From positions 62,001-126,000 of the forward strand of contig NZ_LMDJ01000002.1 of the NCBI RefSeq assembly GCF_001425045.1: a stretch of 64,000 bases of DNA, in the 5' to 3' direction. Of the stretch, positions 34,566-44,900 are shown piece by piece. The position numbers and the translations under genes were made by a program. Every line of letters starts with the position of its first letter. Positions within the stretch are counted from its first letter, which is position 1. This DNA is from Massilia sp. Root351. GTDB lineage: Bacteria > Pseudomonadota > Gammaproteobacteria > Burkholderiales > Burkholderiaceae_D. A model generated the notes under the pieces. It was not told the origin of the DNA. It did not search any database and was given only the letters and a program-made list of their open reading frames with translations.

Positions 34566-36143
34566 ATGAAACATGTACCGCGTATTTGCCTGGCCGCGAT
34601 TGGCGCCGCCTGCCTTTCCATCGCTGCCGCGGCGCCGGCGTCGAAGGTGCCGCCGCGCCAGGTCGTGCTGGATGCGGCCAGGGCCAGCGAGCCGCTGGAC
34701 CGCTTCTTCGACCTGTCCATCGGCTCCGACTATCCCGGCACGCTGATACGCGACGACAGCATGGCGCAGCTGAAGACGCTGACCGGGGAGACCGGCTTCC
34801 GCTACATCCGCTTCCACGCCGTCTTCCACGACGTGCTGCAGACCGTGCGCAAGGAGAACGGCGTGCTGGTGTACGACTGGACCCGGCTCGACGAGCTGTA
34901 CGACAAGCTACTGGCGCGTAACATCAAGCCCTTCGTGGAACTGGGCTTCACGCCCAAGGCGCTGGCCACCTCGAACAACAAGATCTTCTACTGGGAGGGC
35001 AACACCTCGCACCCCGAGCACGCTGGCTGGAAGGACTTGATCGGGGCCTTCGTCAACCACATCCAGCAGCGCTACGGCAAGGAAGAAGTGCGGACCTGGT
35101 TCTTCGAGGTGTGGAACGAACCCAACCTGGACGGCTTCTGGGAGAAGGCCGACCAGAAAGCCTACTTCGAGCTGTACGACCTGACTGCCAAGACCATCAA
35201 GGCGATCGATCCCGCGCTGCGCGTAGGCGGCCCGTCCACAGCGGGCGCTGCCTGGGTGCCGGAGTTCCTCGACTACATGGACAAGAGCGGCGCGGCGGTG
35301 GACTTCGTCACCACCCATACTTACGGCGTGGAAAGCGGCTTCCTGGACGAGAAGGGCGTGGACGACACCAAGCTGTCGCCGTCGCCGGACGCCATCATCG
35401 GCGACGTGCGCCGCGTGCGCGAGCAGATCACGGCCTCGAAGTTCCCCAAGCTGCCGCTGTACTTCACGGAGTGGAGCACCAGCTACACGCCGCGCGACCT
35501 GGTGCATGATTCCTACATCAGCGCACCCTACATCCTGAGCAAGCTGCAAGGCAGCAAAGGCCTGGCGCAGGGCATGAGCTACTGGACCTATACCGACCTG
35601 TTTGAGGAGCCGGGCCCGCCGACCAAGCCGTTCGAGGGCGGCTTCGGCCTGATGAACCCGCAGGGCATCCGCAAGAGCGCCTACTTCGCCTACAAATACC
35701 TGCACGCGCTGAGCGGCAAGGAAATTCCCGTGAAGGACGCGCAGGTGATGGCGGCCACGGACGGCAATGCGCTGCGTGCGGTTATGTGGGACTTCCAGCA
35801 GCCGGACCAGAAGCTCAGCAACCGCTCCTTCTACAGCCGCGTGCTGCCGGCCACCCCGTCGGCGCCGGTGGCGGTGCAGTTCCGCCACGCCCGGGCGGGC
35901 AAGTACCGCCTGCAAGTGCGCCGCACCGGCTTCAAGGCCAACGACGCCTACACGGCCTACATCGAAATGGGCGCGCCCAATACGCTGACGCCGGCTCAGG
36001 TCGACCAGCTGCACACGCTGACCAACGATGCGCCCGAGACGGACCGGGTGGTCACGGTAGGCAAATCCGGCGCCTTCAACACTTCCGTGCCGATGCGCAG
36101 CAACGATATCGTGCTGGTAACCCTGGAGCCGCTGAGCCGGTAG
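34566..36143 (+). CDS. GH39 beta-xylosidase-like glycosidase (exported)
   Basis: This 525-residue protein has a signal peptide ending AAAAPAS, a GH39 TIM barrel and a short C-terminal sandwich. Acid/base Glu185 lies in EVWNEPNLDGFW and nucleophile Glu302 in YFTEWSTSY. GH39 members include beta-xylosidases; the sequence is typical of that branch. It is divergent from GH31 and shares the intergenic region that holds promoter copy G, but no rightward paired-repeat promoter was found for it. It would act on xylosyl or arabinosyl units freed by the other enzymes. Confidence 0.88.
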   Translation: MKHVPRICLAAIGAACLSIAAAAPASKVPPRQVVLDAARASEPLDRFFDLSIGSDYPGTLIRDDSMAQLKTLTGETGFRYIRFHAVFHDVLQTVRKENGVLVYDWTRLDELYDKLLARNIKPFVELGFTPKALATSNNKIFYWEGNTSHPEHAGWKDLIGAFVNHIQQRYGKEEVRTWFFEVWNEPNLDGFWEKADQKAYFELYDLTAKTIKAIDPALRVGGPSTAGAAWVPEFLDYMDKSGAAVDFVTTHTYGVESGFLDEKGVDDTKLSPSPDAIIGDVRRVREQITASKFPKLPLYFTEWSTSYTPRDLVHDSYISAPYILSKLQGSKGLAQGMSYWTYTDLFEEPGPPTKPFEGGFGLMNPQGIRKSAYFAYKYLHALSGKEIPVKDAQVMAATDGNALRAVMWDFQQPDQKLSNRSFYSRVLPATPSAPVAVQFRHARAGKYRLQVRRTGFKANDAYTAYIEMGAPNTLTPAQVDQLHTLTNDAPETDRVVTVGKSGAFNTSVPMRSNDIVLVTLEPLSR

Positions 36144-36182
36144 CTTCGTCGTTCGCGCCCCGCTTTTCGCGCTTCGTCGCCT

Positions 36183-36201
36183 GGCCCCTCCTGCGGGGGC
36201 C
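36183..36201. terminator. Possible bidirectional hairpin after GH39
   Basis: GGCCCC and GGGGCC arms with a 7-nt loop lie between the convergent GH39 and GH2 genes. No T-run follows on either side, so termination is uncertain. Confidence 0.3.
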
Positions 36202-36222
36202 GCGCCGCCTCACATTGCCGTC

Positions 36223-36336
36223 ATGGGTACGATCATGACATGCGAGGGAGGCCGCCTAGCGCCTGGAGTGCAGGTGCACGGCAGCGCGGAAAAGCTGCCG
36301 GCCAGCCGCACCTTCGCGCACCTGTTCCCGGACTGA
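36223..36336 (+). other. Short 37-codon open stretch, possible gene remnant
   Basis: A frame from ATG 36223 to TGA 36336 encodes a peptide ending RTFAHLFPD. It has no Shine-Dalgarno and no recognisable domain. It reads like the tail of a lost protein between two convergent glycosidase genes. I would not call it a gene. Confidence 0.2.
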
Positions 36337-36349
36337 GGCGATTGCCGGG

Positions 36350-38428
36350 CTAGCGGCCTGCCGGCGCCGCCTGGTATTGCCATTGCACCGTATCGGTGGC
36401 GGCGCCCGCCGTCAGTTCGATGCGGTTGACGCCTTCGGCCAGCCGCACTTGCCAGACCGCCACGTGCCCTACCACGGGCTGTGTGCCCAGCTCAACTCCG
36501 TTAAGGCGCAGGCTGGCGCTGGCCTGGTTGCTGTACGCTTTAAGCTGCACGTCGGCCGCGTGGCGCTGCACAAGGCGGCGCGAGGTGATGTAGGCCATCG
36601 GCCGTGCGCTCCAGTTGGCCTGGTACCAGAAATACGCATCCTTCTTCACGTTGCGGTCGAAACTGACCAGGCCCTTGTCATTGAAACCCGGCCGGTCGCC
36701 CTCGTTGCGCCCGGCCGAAGGGAAGTCGAATCCCACCCAGATGAAACTGGCCCACAGCCAAGGCCGTGCGGCCAGCTGTGGCCAGGCGGCTTCGTGGTAC
36801 AGCGCCTGGTACTGCTCCGGGTGCCAGCGGCCGTCCGGCTTGGGCCGGCGCGGCGGATCCTCCTGCTGCAGCGCGCTGCCGCCGGCCCCGTATTCGCTGA
36901 CCGAGAGCGCCGTGGAAGGACGGCGCGCACTGTTTGCGTCCAGGAAGGGCCCGAGGCCGCCGAACTCGCCGTCGTACCAGCCGTAATACACGTTCGATCC
37001 CACGGCGTCCGTGTGCGACGCTTGGGGACCGTCGATGGGCGCGCAGCAGTTGGCGTATGCTGTCGGCCGGCTGTCATCCTCCTTGCGCGCCAGCCGCTGC
37101 AGCAGCGCCAGGACTGCCGCGCTGTCGGCGTCCACTTTGTAGATCTCGTTTCCTAGCCCCCATACCATGACGCACGGGTGGTTGCTGTTCTGGCGTATCA
37201 GCTCGCGCAGCTGCTGCACGCTGTTGGCCTGGAATGCCTCCGTGCCGGCGACGGAAGCCGTTAGCGGCATCTCGGTCCAGACCAGCCAGCCGTTGCGGTC
37301 GGCCAGGTCGTAGGCGCGCTGCGGGTGCTGGTAGTGCGCGTAGCGCAGGCCGGTCACGCCCAGGTCCGCCAGGATGCGGTAGTCGGCATCGATGTCGGCC
37401 TCGGAGACGGCGGGGCCCTTGCCGGGCAGGGCGGTCTGGTGCACGTTCACGCCGTGCACCGGACAAGGGGCGCCGTTCAGCAGCAGGCCTTGGGCCGCGT
37501 CCAGCCGGATCTCGCGGATGCCGGTCTGGAACGACAGCCGGTCCAGTGCGCGGGCGGGGGCGCCGTCGACGCTCAGTTCGGCCTCGCTGGTGTACAGGTA
37601 GGGATCGCTCACGCCCCGCCAAAGGCGCGGTGCGGCCAGCGTGCCGTCCAGCGCAACGCCGATCACGCTGCGCGGGGGCACCGTCACCGTTCTGCGCGCG
37701 GTGGCCACCACGCGCCGTGCCGCGTCGCGCAAGCGGGTGGTGACCACTGCGCGCACGGCGCTGCCACGGTCATTGGCGACACGGGCGGTCCAGCTTAGCG
37801 AGGCGCCCTGCGCCGAGATCCCGGTGGCCTTGAAGTAGACGCCGGGTCCCCCGTAGTCCAGCATGTCGAAATGCACCCCGCCGGTGGATACCAGCCGTAC
37901 CTGCCGGTACAGGCCGCCGAACATCGTGTAGTCGCCGCCCAGCGGCGCCACGTTGCCGTCGGGTGCATTGTCGACGCTGACTTCGATGTCGTTGCGCCCT
38001 GCCTTTAGCCATGGCGTCACGTCGAAGCGGAAGCGCGCAAAGCCGCCCGCATGGCGCCCGGCCGGCTTGCCGTTGACCCGCACCTCCGTCACCAGCATGG
38101 CGCCGTCGAATTCCAGGAAGTGGCGCCGGTCCGCGTCCTGGCGCGGCAATTCCAGCGTGCGCCGGTACAGGGCTTTGCCGCGGTAGGGCTGCGGGCTGGC
38201 GCCGTCGCCGGTATCGAAGCTGTGGGGCAGGGCGACGGCTTGCCAGGTCTGGCTATCGGCCTTCCTGAAATGCCAGTCTGCGTCCAGCGGCGTGGTGGCG
38301 CGCGTGGCGGCGGGCGCCTGCTGCCGGTGGGCCCGCACCTTTCCTGCTGCAGCGGCGTCGCCTGCGGCACAAGGCGCCATCAGCGCCGCCTGGCAAATCC
38401 ACAGCGATGCGTGTCGTAACGTGAGCAT
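36350..38428 (-). CDS. GH2 beta-galactosidase-family enzyme (exported)
   Basis: This 692-residue protein has a signal peptide from MLTLRHASLWICQAALMAPC, a sugar-binding sandwich (ALYRRTLELPRQD), an immunoglobulin-like domain, and a TIM barrel. Acid/base Glu428 is in VWGLGNEIYK and nucleophile Glu512 in LSVSEYGAGG. It would remove beta-galactose or a related beta-linked sugar. ATG 38428 has an excellent GGAAGGGAG Shine-Dalgarno; upstream in-frame starts would cross the divergent promoter. It is divergent from the halogenase-like gene; no paired-repeat promoter in its own direction was seen. Confidence 0.88.
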   Translation of the reverse strand: MLTLRHASLWICQAALMAPCAAGDAAAAGKVRAHRQQAPAATRATTPLDADWHFRKADSQTWQAVALPHSFDTGDGASPQPYRGKALYRRTLELPRQDADRRHFLEFDGAMLVTEVRVNGKPAGRHAGGFARFRFDVTPWLKAGRNDIEVSVDNAPDGNVAPLGGDYTMFGGLYRQVRLVSTGGVHFDMLDYGGPGVYFKATGISAQGASLSWTARVANDRGSAVRAVVTTRLRDAARRVVATARRTVTVPPRSVIGVALDGTLAAPRLWRGVSDPYLYTSEAELSVDGAPARALDRLSFQTGIREIRLDAAQGLLLNGAPCPVHGVNVHQTALPGKGPAVSEADIDADYRILADLGVTGLRYAHYQHPQRAYDLADRNGWLVWTEMPLTASVAGTEAFQANSVQQLRELIRQNSNHPCVMVWGLGNEIYKVDADSAAVLALLQRLARKEDDSRPTAYANCCAPIDGPQASHTDAVGSNVYYGWYDGEFGGLGPFLDANSARRPSTALSVSEYGAGGSALQQEDPPRRPKPDGRWHPEQYQALYHEAAWPQLAARPWLWASFIWVGFDFPSAGRNEGDRPGFNDKGLVSFDRNVKKDAYFWYQANWSARPMAYITSRRLVQRHAADVQLKAYSNQASASLRLNGVELGTQPVVGHVAVWQVRLAEGVNRIELTAGAATDTVQWQYQAAPAGR

Positions 38429-38508
38429 TTTTCTCCCTTCCAAATAGTTTGCGGCCATTCTCCGCGCGCGCGCGCGGCCCGGCAATCGGGGCAGCGCCGC
38501 TTGGCTGA

Positions 38509-38567
38509 TTTCGTTCGCCGGTTTAACGAATTTCACAATTGCCGCAGGCCGGAGCAACTCGCACAAT
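38509..38567 (+). promoter_or_regulatory. Paired 22-bp repeat promoter, copy C (halogenase-like/GH29)
   Basis: TTTC at 38509 and 38531 are exactly 22 bp apart; the second continues ACAATTG. The -35 TTGCCG is at 38539-38544 and the -10 CACAAT at 38562-38567 after 17 bp. It is about 60 bp before the start of the flavoprotein gene. Confidence 0.75.
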
Positions 38568-38624
38568 GTTCTGCCAAGTAGAAGAGAAATTCAGAACAAT
38601 TCAAACGAATGCAGGGAGACGTGC

Positions 38625-40106
38625 ATGGAGACCGCATACAAGCGCATCGTGGTGGTTGGCGGCGGCGCGGCCGGCTGGATGGCGGCAACGGCGCTGGCCA
38701 GCGCCCTGCCGGGCAGCACGGTGGAACTGGTTGAATCGGAAGAGATCGGCATCATTGGCGTGGGCGAAGCTACCTTCCCGTCGATCCGCGCCTTTCACAA
38801 GATCCTCGGCATCGACGAGGCCGAATTCCTGCGCGCGACCAACGGCACTTACAAACTCGGTATCGAGTTCCGCGACTGGCGCGTGCAGGGCGAGGGCTAC
38901 TTCCATACCTTCGGCGACTTCGGCGCGCTGGCCGGCCCGCAGGCCCTGTGGGGCCAGCTGCGCCGCGTGGGCGAGGCCGGCCTTGGAACGCTGGGCGAAC
39001 AATGCCTGCCCAGCGTGATGGCCAGCCAGGGCCGCTTCCAGGCGCCGCCTGAGCGCGAAGAGTACTTCAACTACGCCTATCACTTCGACGCCGTGCTGTA
39101 CGCAGGCTTCCTGCGCACGCTGGCGCTGCAGCGCGGCGTGCGGCGTACCGAAGGCCGCATCGTCGAGGTGCTGCGGCGCGCCTGCGGCGCCGTGGACCGG
39201 ATCAAGCTGGCCGACGGCCGCGCCGTGGCCGGCGACCTGTTCATCGATTGCTCCGGCTTTGCATCGCTGCTGCTGGGACGCGCGCTGGACGAGCCCTTCG
39301 TGGACTTCAGCCACTGGCTGCCGGTGGACCGGGCCTGGGCCTGTCCCAGCGAACGCAGCGGCACTGAGCTGGCGCCGTACACGCGCGCCACGGCGCTGGA
39401 AGCCGGCTGGGCGTGGCGCATCCCCCTGCGCAACCGCACCGGCCACGGCCACGTGTTCGCCAGCCGCTACATCGACGAGGACCGTGCGCGGGAGCAGTTG
39501 ATGCGGCAGATGGATGGCCCGGCGCTGGCCGCACCGCGCCTGCTGCGCTTTGCCACCGGCCACCGCGAGCGGTTCTGGGTGCACAACGTGGTGGCGCTGG
39601 GCCTGTCGTCCGGCTTCCTGGAGCCGCTGGAGTCGACCAGCATTTTCCTGGTGCAGAGCGGCCTGGGACGTCTGATCGAGCAACTGCTGCCCGGAGCGGA
39701 GCCCAGCGCGGAGGCGGTGGCCGGCTACAACTCGGCCATGGTGCGCCAGTTCGCGCGGGTGCGCGACTTCATCATTTTGCACTACCGCCTCACGGCGCGG
39801 CGCGACAGTGAACTGTGGCGTGCCATGGCGTCGATGGCGTTGCCTGAAACACTGGCCTTCAAGATCCACGCCTGGCGCCAGACCGGCGCGCTGCACCAGT
39901 ACGGCGACGAGGGTTTCGACGCCACCAGCTGGCTGGCGATCCACGCCGGCATGGGGCACTGGCCTGAGCGCCCCGACCCGGCGCTGGCCGACCTGGCGCC
40001 CGGCCTGGCCTTGCAAGCGCTGCGCCAGCGCCGCGACAGCATCGCCGCCGCCGTGGCTGCCATGCCCAGCCATGACAGCTATCTGCGCAGTGTGCTGGCG
40101 CGCTGA
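38625..40106 (+). CDS. Tryptophan-halogenase-family flavoprotein
   Basis: This 493-residue protein has the flavin-dependent halogenase hallmarks: the FAD motif VVGGGAAGWMAA near the start, the active-site Lys in TYKLGIEFRDW (Lys77), the WxWxIP motif in GWAWRIPLRNR (about 260), and FLEPLEST with the conserved Glu (333/336). True halogenases chlorinate tryptophan or phenols using reduced flavin. Here it lies under a paired-repeat promoter and 23 bp before a fucosidase gene, so it belongs to the glycan programme rather than to an antibiotic cluster. Related proteins often accompany TonB-dependent receptors in glycan loci of Proteobacteria, where their substrate is unknown. No dedicated flavin reductase lies alongside. 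Confidence 0.88.
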   Translation: METAYKRIVVVGGGAAGWMAATALASALPGSTVELVESEEIGIIGVGEATFPSIRAFHKILGIDEAEFLRATNGTYKLGIEFRDWRVQGEGYFHTFGDFGALAGPQALWGQLRRVGEAGLGTLGEQCLPSVMASQGRFQAPPEREEYFNYAYHFDAVLYAGFLRTLALQRGVRRTEGRIVEVLRRACGAVDRIKLADGRAVAGDLFIDCSGFASLLLGRALDEPFVDFSHWLPVDRAWACPSERSGTELAPYTRATALEAGWAWRIPLRNRTGHGHVFASRYIDEDRAREQLMRQMDGPALAAPRLLRFATGHRERFWVHNVVALGLSSGFLEPLESTSIFLVQSGLGRLIEQLLPGAEPSAEAVAGYNSAMVRQFARVRDFIILHYRLTARRDSELWRAMASMALPETLAFKIHAWRQTGALHQYGDEGFDATSWLAIHAGMGHWPERPDPALADLAPGLALQALRQRRDSIAAAVAAMPSHDSYLRSVLAR

Positions 40107-40129
40107 ACCAACTATTTACAGGAGACAGG

Positions 40130-41788
40130 ATGAAGCGCAGAGATTTACTGAAGTCCATGGGCGCTGCGATTCCCGCAGCCGCCTTGTCCGGTGTCGCGCA
40201 AGCGGCCGACGCGTTGGCGCAAGCGCCATCAGGTTCGATCGCCGCCGGCCCGTTTTCGCCGGACTGGAGTTCGCTGGAGAAGTACCAGACCCCGGACTGG
40301 TTCCGCAACGCCAAGTTCGGCATCTGGGCGCACTGGGGCCCGCAATGCGAACCGGAGTTCGGCGACTGGTACGGCCGCATCATGTACGAGGAGGGCAGCG
40401 ACGTCTACCGCTACCACGTGCGGAAGTATGGCCATCCGTCGAAGTTCGGCTTCAAGGACGTGATCCGCCAGTGGAAAGCCGAGCAATGGAATCCCGACGA
40501 GCTGATGGCCTTGTACAAGCAGGCCGGCGCCAGGTATTTCATGGCGCTGGCCAATCACCACGACAACTTCGACCTGTACCGCAGCCGGCACCAGCCGCAG
40601 TGGAATGCCACGGCCATGGGCCCGCGCAAAGACCTGATCGCCGGCTGGAGCAAGGCCGCGCGCGCCAAGGGCATGCGCTTCGGCGTGAGCGTGCACGCGG
40701 CGCACGCGTGGACCTGGTACGAGACGGCACAGCGCGCCGACAAGAGCGGCCCTTACGCCGGTATTCCCTACGATGGCAAGCTGACCCGCGCCGACGGCAA
40801 GGGCCAGTGGTGGGAAGGGCTCGATCCGCAGGCGCTGTACGCGCAGAACCATCCGCTGAGCAAAGCCGACGGCGACGGCGGCGTGCATCACGAGCAGTGG
40901 CATTGGGGCGGCGGCGCCTCCATTCCAAGCCAGGCCTATTGCGACAATTTTTTCAACCGCACGCGCGACCTGATCGATTCCTACGATCCGGATATGGTGT
41001 ATTACGACGACACCGTGCTGCCGCTATGGCCGTTTAGCGACGTCGGCCTGCGCCTGGCCGCGCACATGTACAACCGCAGCATCGCCGCCAGGGGAAAACT
41101 GGAGGCTGTCGTCAACGGCAAGATACTCAACGCGCAACAGCGCCGCAGCATGGTGCTGGACATCGAGCGCGGCCAGAGCAACAAGATTGAAGAGCTGCCA
41201 TGGCAAACCTGCACCTGCATCGGCAACTGGCATTACGACCGGCGCGTCTACGACAACAAGAGCTACAAGAGCGCGCAGACGGTGGTCCATACGCTGATCG
41301 ACGTGGTCAGCAAGAACGGCAATCTGCTGCTGAGCGTGCCGGTGCGCGGCAACGGCACCATCGACGAGCAGGAGCGCGCCATCGTCGAGGAAATCGGCCG
41401 CTGGCTGGACGTCAACGGCGAGGCCGTCTACGACACCCGGCCGTGGCGCATGTTCGGCGAAGGGCCGGTGGCGTCGGAGGCGGGGGCGCCAATGTCGGGC
41501 GCGGGCTTCAACGAGGGCAAAGGCAAGCCGTTTTCCTCGGCCGATATCCGCTTTACCGCCAAGGGCGGGGCGGTGTACGCCTTCGTGATGGGCTGGCCGG
41601 ACAGCGGAAGGCTGGCCATCCAGGCCATGGCCAGCGGCAGCCCGCACATGCCCAAGCCGGTGGCGCGCGTGGAGCTGGTGGGAACGGGGCAGGCGCTGGC
41701 ATTCCGCCAGACCGGCGAGGGCTTGCAGGTGACGCTGCCGGCAGGCAGGCCCGCGCTGGCCTACGCCAGTGCATTGAAGATCACCTGA
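40130..41788 (+). CDS. GH29 alpha-L-fucosidase (intact copy, Tat-type leader)
   Basis: This 552-residue protein has a leader MKRRDLLKSMGAAIPAAALS resembling a Tat signal, followed by a GH29 barrel. FGIWAHWGPQ is the counterpart of the usual FGMFIHWG. ANHHDNFDLYRSRHQP follows, and the nucleophile region DPDMVYYDD carries Asp293/294. Sequence details differ clearly from the broken GH29 at 12554, so they are not recent duplicates. It would release alpha-linked fucose, complementing GH95. It follows the halogenase-like gene by 23 bp, so the two form an operon under promoter copy C. Confidence 0.9.
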   Translation: MKRRDLLKSMGAAIPAAALSGVAQAADALAQAPSGSIAAGPFSPDWSSLEKYQTPDWFRNAKFGIWAHWGPQCEPEFGDWYGRIMYEEGSDVYRYHVRKYGHPSKFGFKDVIRQWKAEQWNPDELMALYKQAGARYFMALANHHDNFDLYRSRHQPQWNATAMGPRKDLIAGWSKAARAKGMRFGVSVHAAHAWTWYETAQRADKSGPYAGIPYDGKLTRADGKGQWWEGLDPQALYAQNHPLSKADGDGGVHHEQWHWGGGASIPSQAYCDNFFNRTRDLIDSYDPDMVYYDDTVLPLWPFSDVGLRLAAHMYNRSIAARGKLEAVVNGKILNAQQRRSMVLDIERGQSNKIEELPWQTCTCIGNWHYDRRVYDNKSYKSAQTVVHTLIDVVSKNGNLLLSVPVRGNGTIDEQERAIVEEIGRWLDVNGEAVYDTRPWRMFGEGPVASEAGAPMSGAGFNEGKGKPFSSADIRFTAKGGAVYAFVMGWPDSGRLAIQAMASGSPHMPKPVARVELVGTGQALAFRQTGEGLQVTLPAGRPALAYASALKIT

Positions 41789-41795
41789 GCGGAAT

Positions 41796-41854
41796 TTTCG
41801 TTTGTTGTATTGGTGATTTTCGCAATTGCGGCTGCACTTGGCAAGTCGCACAAT
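41796..41854 (+). promoter_or_regulatory. Paired 22-bp repeat promoter, copy B (TonB receptor)
   Basis: TTTC at 41796 and 41818 are 22 bp apart; the second continues GCAATTG. The -35 TTGCGG is at 41826-41831 and the -10 CACAAT at 41849-41854 after 17 bp. It starts 8 bp after the GH29 stop codon and drives the TonB-dependent receptor. Confidence 0.75.
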
Positions 41855-41928
41855 GAAAGCATCGCCGCCGGGGCTTGGGGTTGGACAGTCAAACCGCTGA
41901 AGTGGCGACCTGGAACTAGAAGATAAAT

Positions 41929-44900
41929 ATGGGGACGAGCAAATTGAAAAACCTTAGAAAAACCGCGATAGCCATGGGCGTAGCGCAGATCGCACTGATG
42001 GCCAGCGGCGCCGCACCGGCGCAAACCGCAAGCCCCGCCGGCGGCAATGGTAACGGCAGCACGGTGGTGGTCGTGGGGCAGCGGGCGGCGCTGGAGTCGG
42101 CCCAGAAGCGCAAGCAGGACGCGGACGAAATCGTCGATTCGATCGTCGCAGACGACATGGGCAAGCTGCCGGACAAGTCGGTCACCGAGGTGCTGCAGCG
42201 CATGCCGGGCGTGACCATCGACCGCACCATGAACCGCTCCGACCCGCAGCAGGGCGTGGGCGACGGCATCATGCGTTTCGCCGCCGAAGGCACCGGCGTG
42301 TCGATCCGCGGCATGAGCTATGTGCGTTCCGAGCTGAATGGCCGCGACTCCTTCTCCGCCAACGGCGGCCGCTCGCTGAGCTTCGAGGACGTGCCGCCGG
42401 AACTGATGGCGGGCGTGGACGTCTACAAGAGTCCTTCCGCCGAGCAGATCGAGGGCGCCGTCGGCGGCCTGGTGAACCTGCGCACCGCCATGCCGTTCGA
42501 CTACAAGGGCCGCAAGGGCGCCATTTCGGTGGAGGCGACCCGTTCGCAGCTGCGCGGCAAGGTGGCGCCTTCGTTCTCCGCCCTGCTGTCGGACCGCTGG
42601 GAAACCGGCATCGGCCAGATCGGCGCGCTGATCGACGTGGCGGGTTCGCGCATCAAGACGCGCAGCGACGGCCTGGCCGTGTCGCCCTACATTCCCCGCA
42701 CCGACGCCGTGGTTGGCGACACCAGCGGCAAGCTGCGCTGGATTCCGGCCGGCGGCTCGTGGAACCGCGGCGATTTCGACCGCGACCGCCAGGGCCTGTA
42801 CGGCGCGCTGCAGTGGAAGAAGGATGCGTGGGCTTCCTCGCTGACCTACTTCAAGTCGAAGTACGAAATGGACACCACGGAAGCATCGCTGTTCCAGTCG
42901 GCCAATCCGGCCACCATCAAGCTCGATGCGGGCGCCACTTTCGACGAAAAAGGCGCGCTGCTCAAAGGGACGCTGCGCGCGCCGACCGAGCCCGGCGTGG
43001 GTTATGGCACCAACACGCGCGCTGTGGGCCGCGAGGCCGGTACCCGCGACGTTGCCTGGAACCTGACCTGGCGCGCCAGTGACCAATGGGTGTTCCGCTC
43101 GGACCTGCAGCACATCAAGGCCACCACCACCGGCTTCGACAACACCGTCGGCCTGGGCGGCTATATTCCCAAGGAGACGCTGGACCTGAGCTCGTCGCCG
43201 CCGCGCTTCATTTTCGACGATGCGGACCGCGCCCACCTGGCCAATCCCAACAACTATTACTGGGGCTTCGCCCAGGAGCACCGCGACACGGCCAAGGCTA
43301 CCCAGACCGCCGGCCGCCTGGACGCCAAGTTCACTTTCGACAGCCCGGTGCTGCAGGACTTGCGCTTCGGTGTGCGCTTCACCGACCGCGAGGCGCAAAC
43401 GCGCTCCACGCACGACACCGAATGGGCGCAGATCACCCAGCCTTGGGCGGTCGGCGATTCGTGGCAGCCATTGAGCCAGCTGGCCTACCTGAGCGATCCT
43501 CGTTTCGCCGGCGGCACCACGCCGCTGACATTCAACAATTTCTTCAACGGCAAAATGCCGACCCCGCCGCAAGTGGTGGCGCCGGACCTGTCCTGGTCGC
43601 AGGGTTCGCCGCCGCCGGGCTTTGAAAAGCTGCACAGCTATACGCAGATGGTCTGCAAGTCCCCGTGCACGCAATCCTGGAACTACGCGCCGTACGGCGA
43701 CGACAAGGGCTTGAACCTGCAGCATGAAAAGACCAAGGCGGCGTTTGCCCAGCTGCGTTTCTCGTTCGAGAACGTGCTGCCCTATCCGGTGGACGGTAAC
43801 GTGGGCGTGCGCGTGGTGCGCACCACCTCGTCGGCGGACGGCTACACGCTGTTCAACCCACCGGCCAACCTGCTGCCGGGCGTGCCCGCGATTCCGAAGC
43901 AGTCGGACAAGCAGACCTTTGACAACAGCTACACCAACACGCTGCCCAGCCTGAACCTGCGCATGAAGGTCAACAACGAGCTGCAGTTCCGTACCGCCTT
44001 CTCGAAAGGAATGACGCGGCCCGACTTCTACCAGATGCAGGCCTACACCACGCTGGAGCAGAAGGTCAACTCCCACCAGGACTCCGTGACTGGTCTGCCG
44101 GTGCTCGATTCGGTCGCCTATCTTGGCTCCGCACGCGGCAATCCGATGCTGCGTCCGGTGCTGTCGAATAACTTCGACCTGACCGGCGAGTACTACTTCG
44201 GCCGCAGCAGCTCGTTCACCGTGTCGCTGTTCAACAAGCGCCTGAAGGACATCATCATCGGCCAGACCTCGACCTACCGTCTGAACGACACGGCCGGCCA
44301 GCCGCATGACTTCCTGATCACGTCGCAGGTCAACGGCGCAACGGGCCGGGCGCGCGGCGCGGAGATCGGCTACCAGCAGTACTTCGACAAGCTGCCCGGC
44401 CTGCTGTCCGGCCTGGGCGTGTCCGCCAACTACACCTACATCGACAGCCGCATGAACCTCGGCTCGCCGGTGACACGCAGCTGGTGCACGCCGAAGGACA
44501 CCATGGAAGCGAACCTGGCCCGCGACCTGGCCGGCTGCGACACGGACGGCCACGTGCTGGGTGGCCTGCCGATGGTGGGCATGTCGAAGAACGCCTACAA
44601 CCTGGCGCTGCTGTACGACCATGGGCCGCTGTCGACGCGCCTGGCCTACACCTGGCGCGGCAAGTACCTGCAGGCGGCCAATGCCTACGGCACGGCCAGC
44701 AACGACGGTATCGACCGCAACCCGGACAGCCCGAACTTCGGCCAGGCCTATTCGGTGAACTACGCCTTGCCGACCTGGGGCGGCGCCTACGGCCAGCTTG
44801 ACATGGGCATTCACTACAAGGCGACCGACAACCTGAGCGTGGCGTTCGAAGCGCAGAACCTGAACAACGCGCTGTACAAGCAGTATATGCAGCAGGGTAT

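Noticed and set aside
38430..38508. A leftward paired-repeat promoter for GH2
   Set aside because: Only one poor half-site could be matched on the minus strand and no 22-bp partner or CACAAT box was found.
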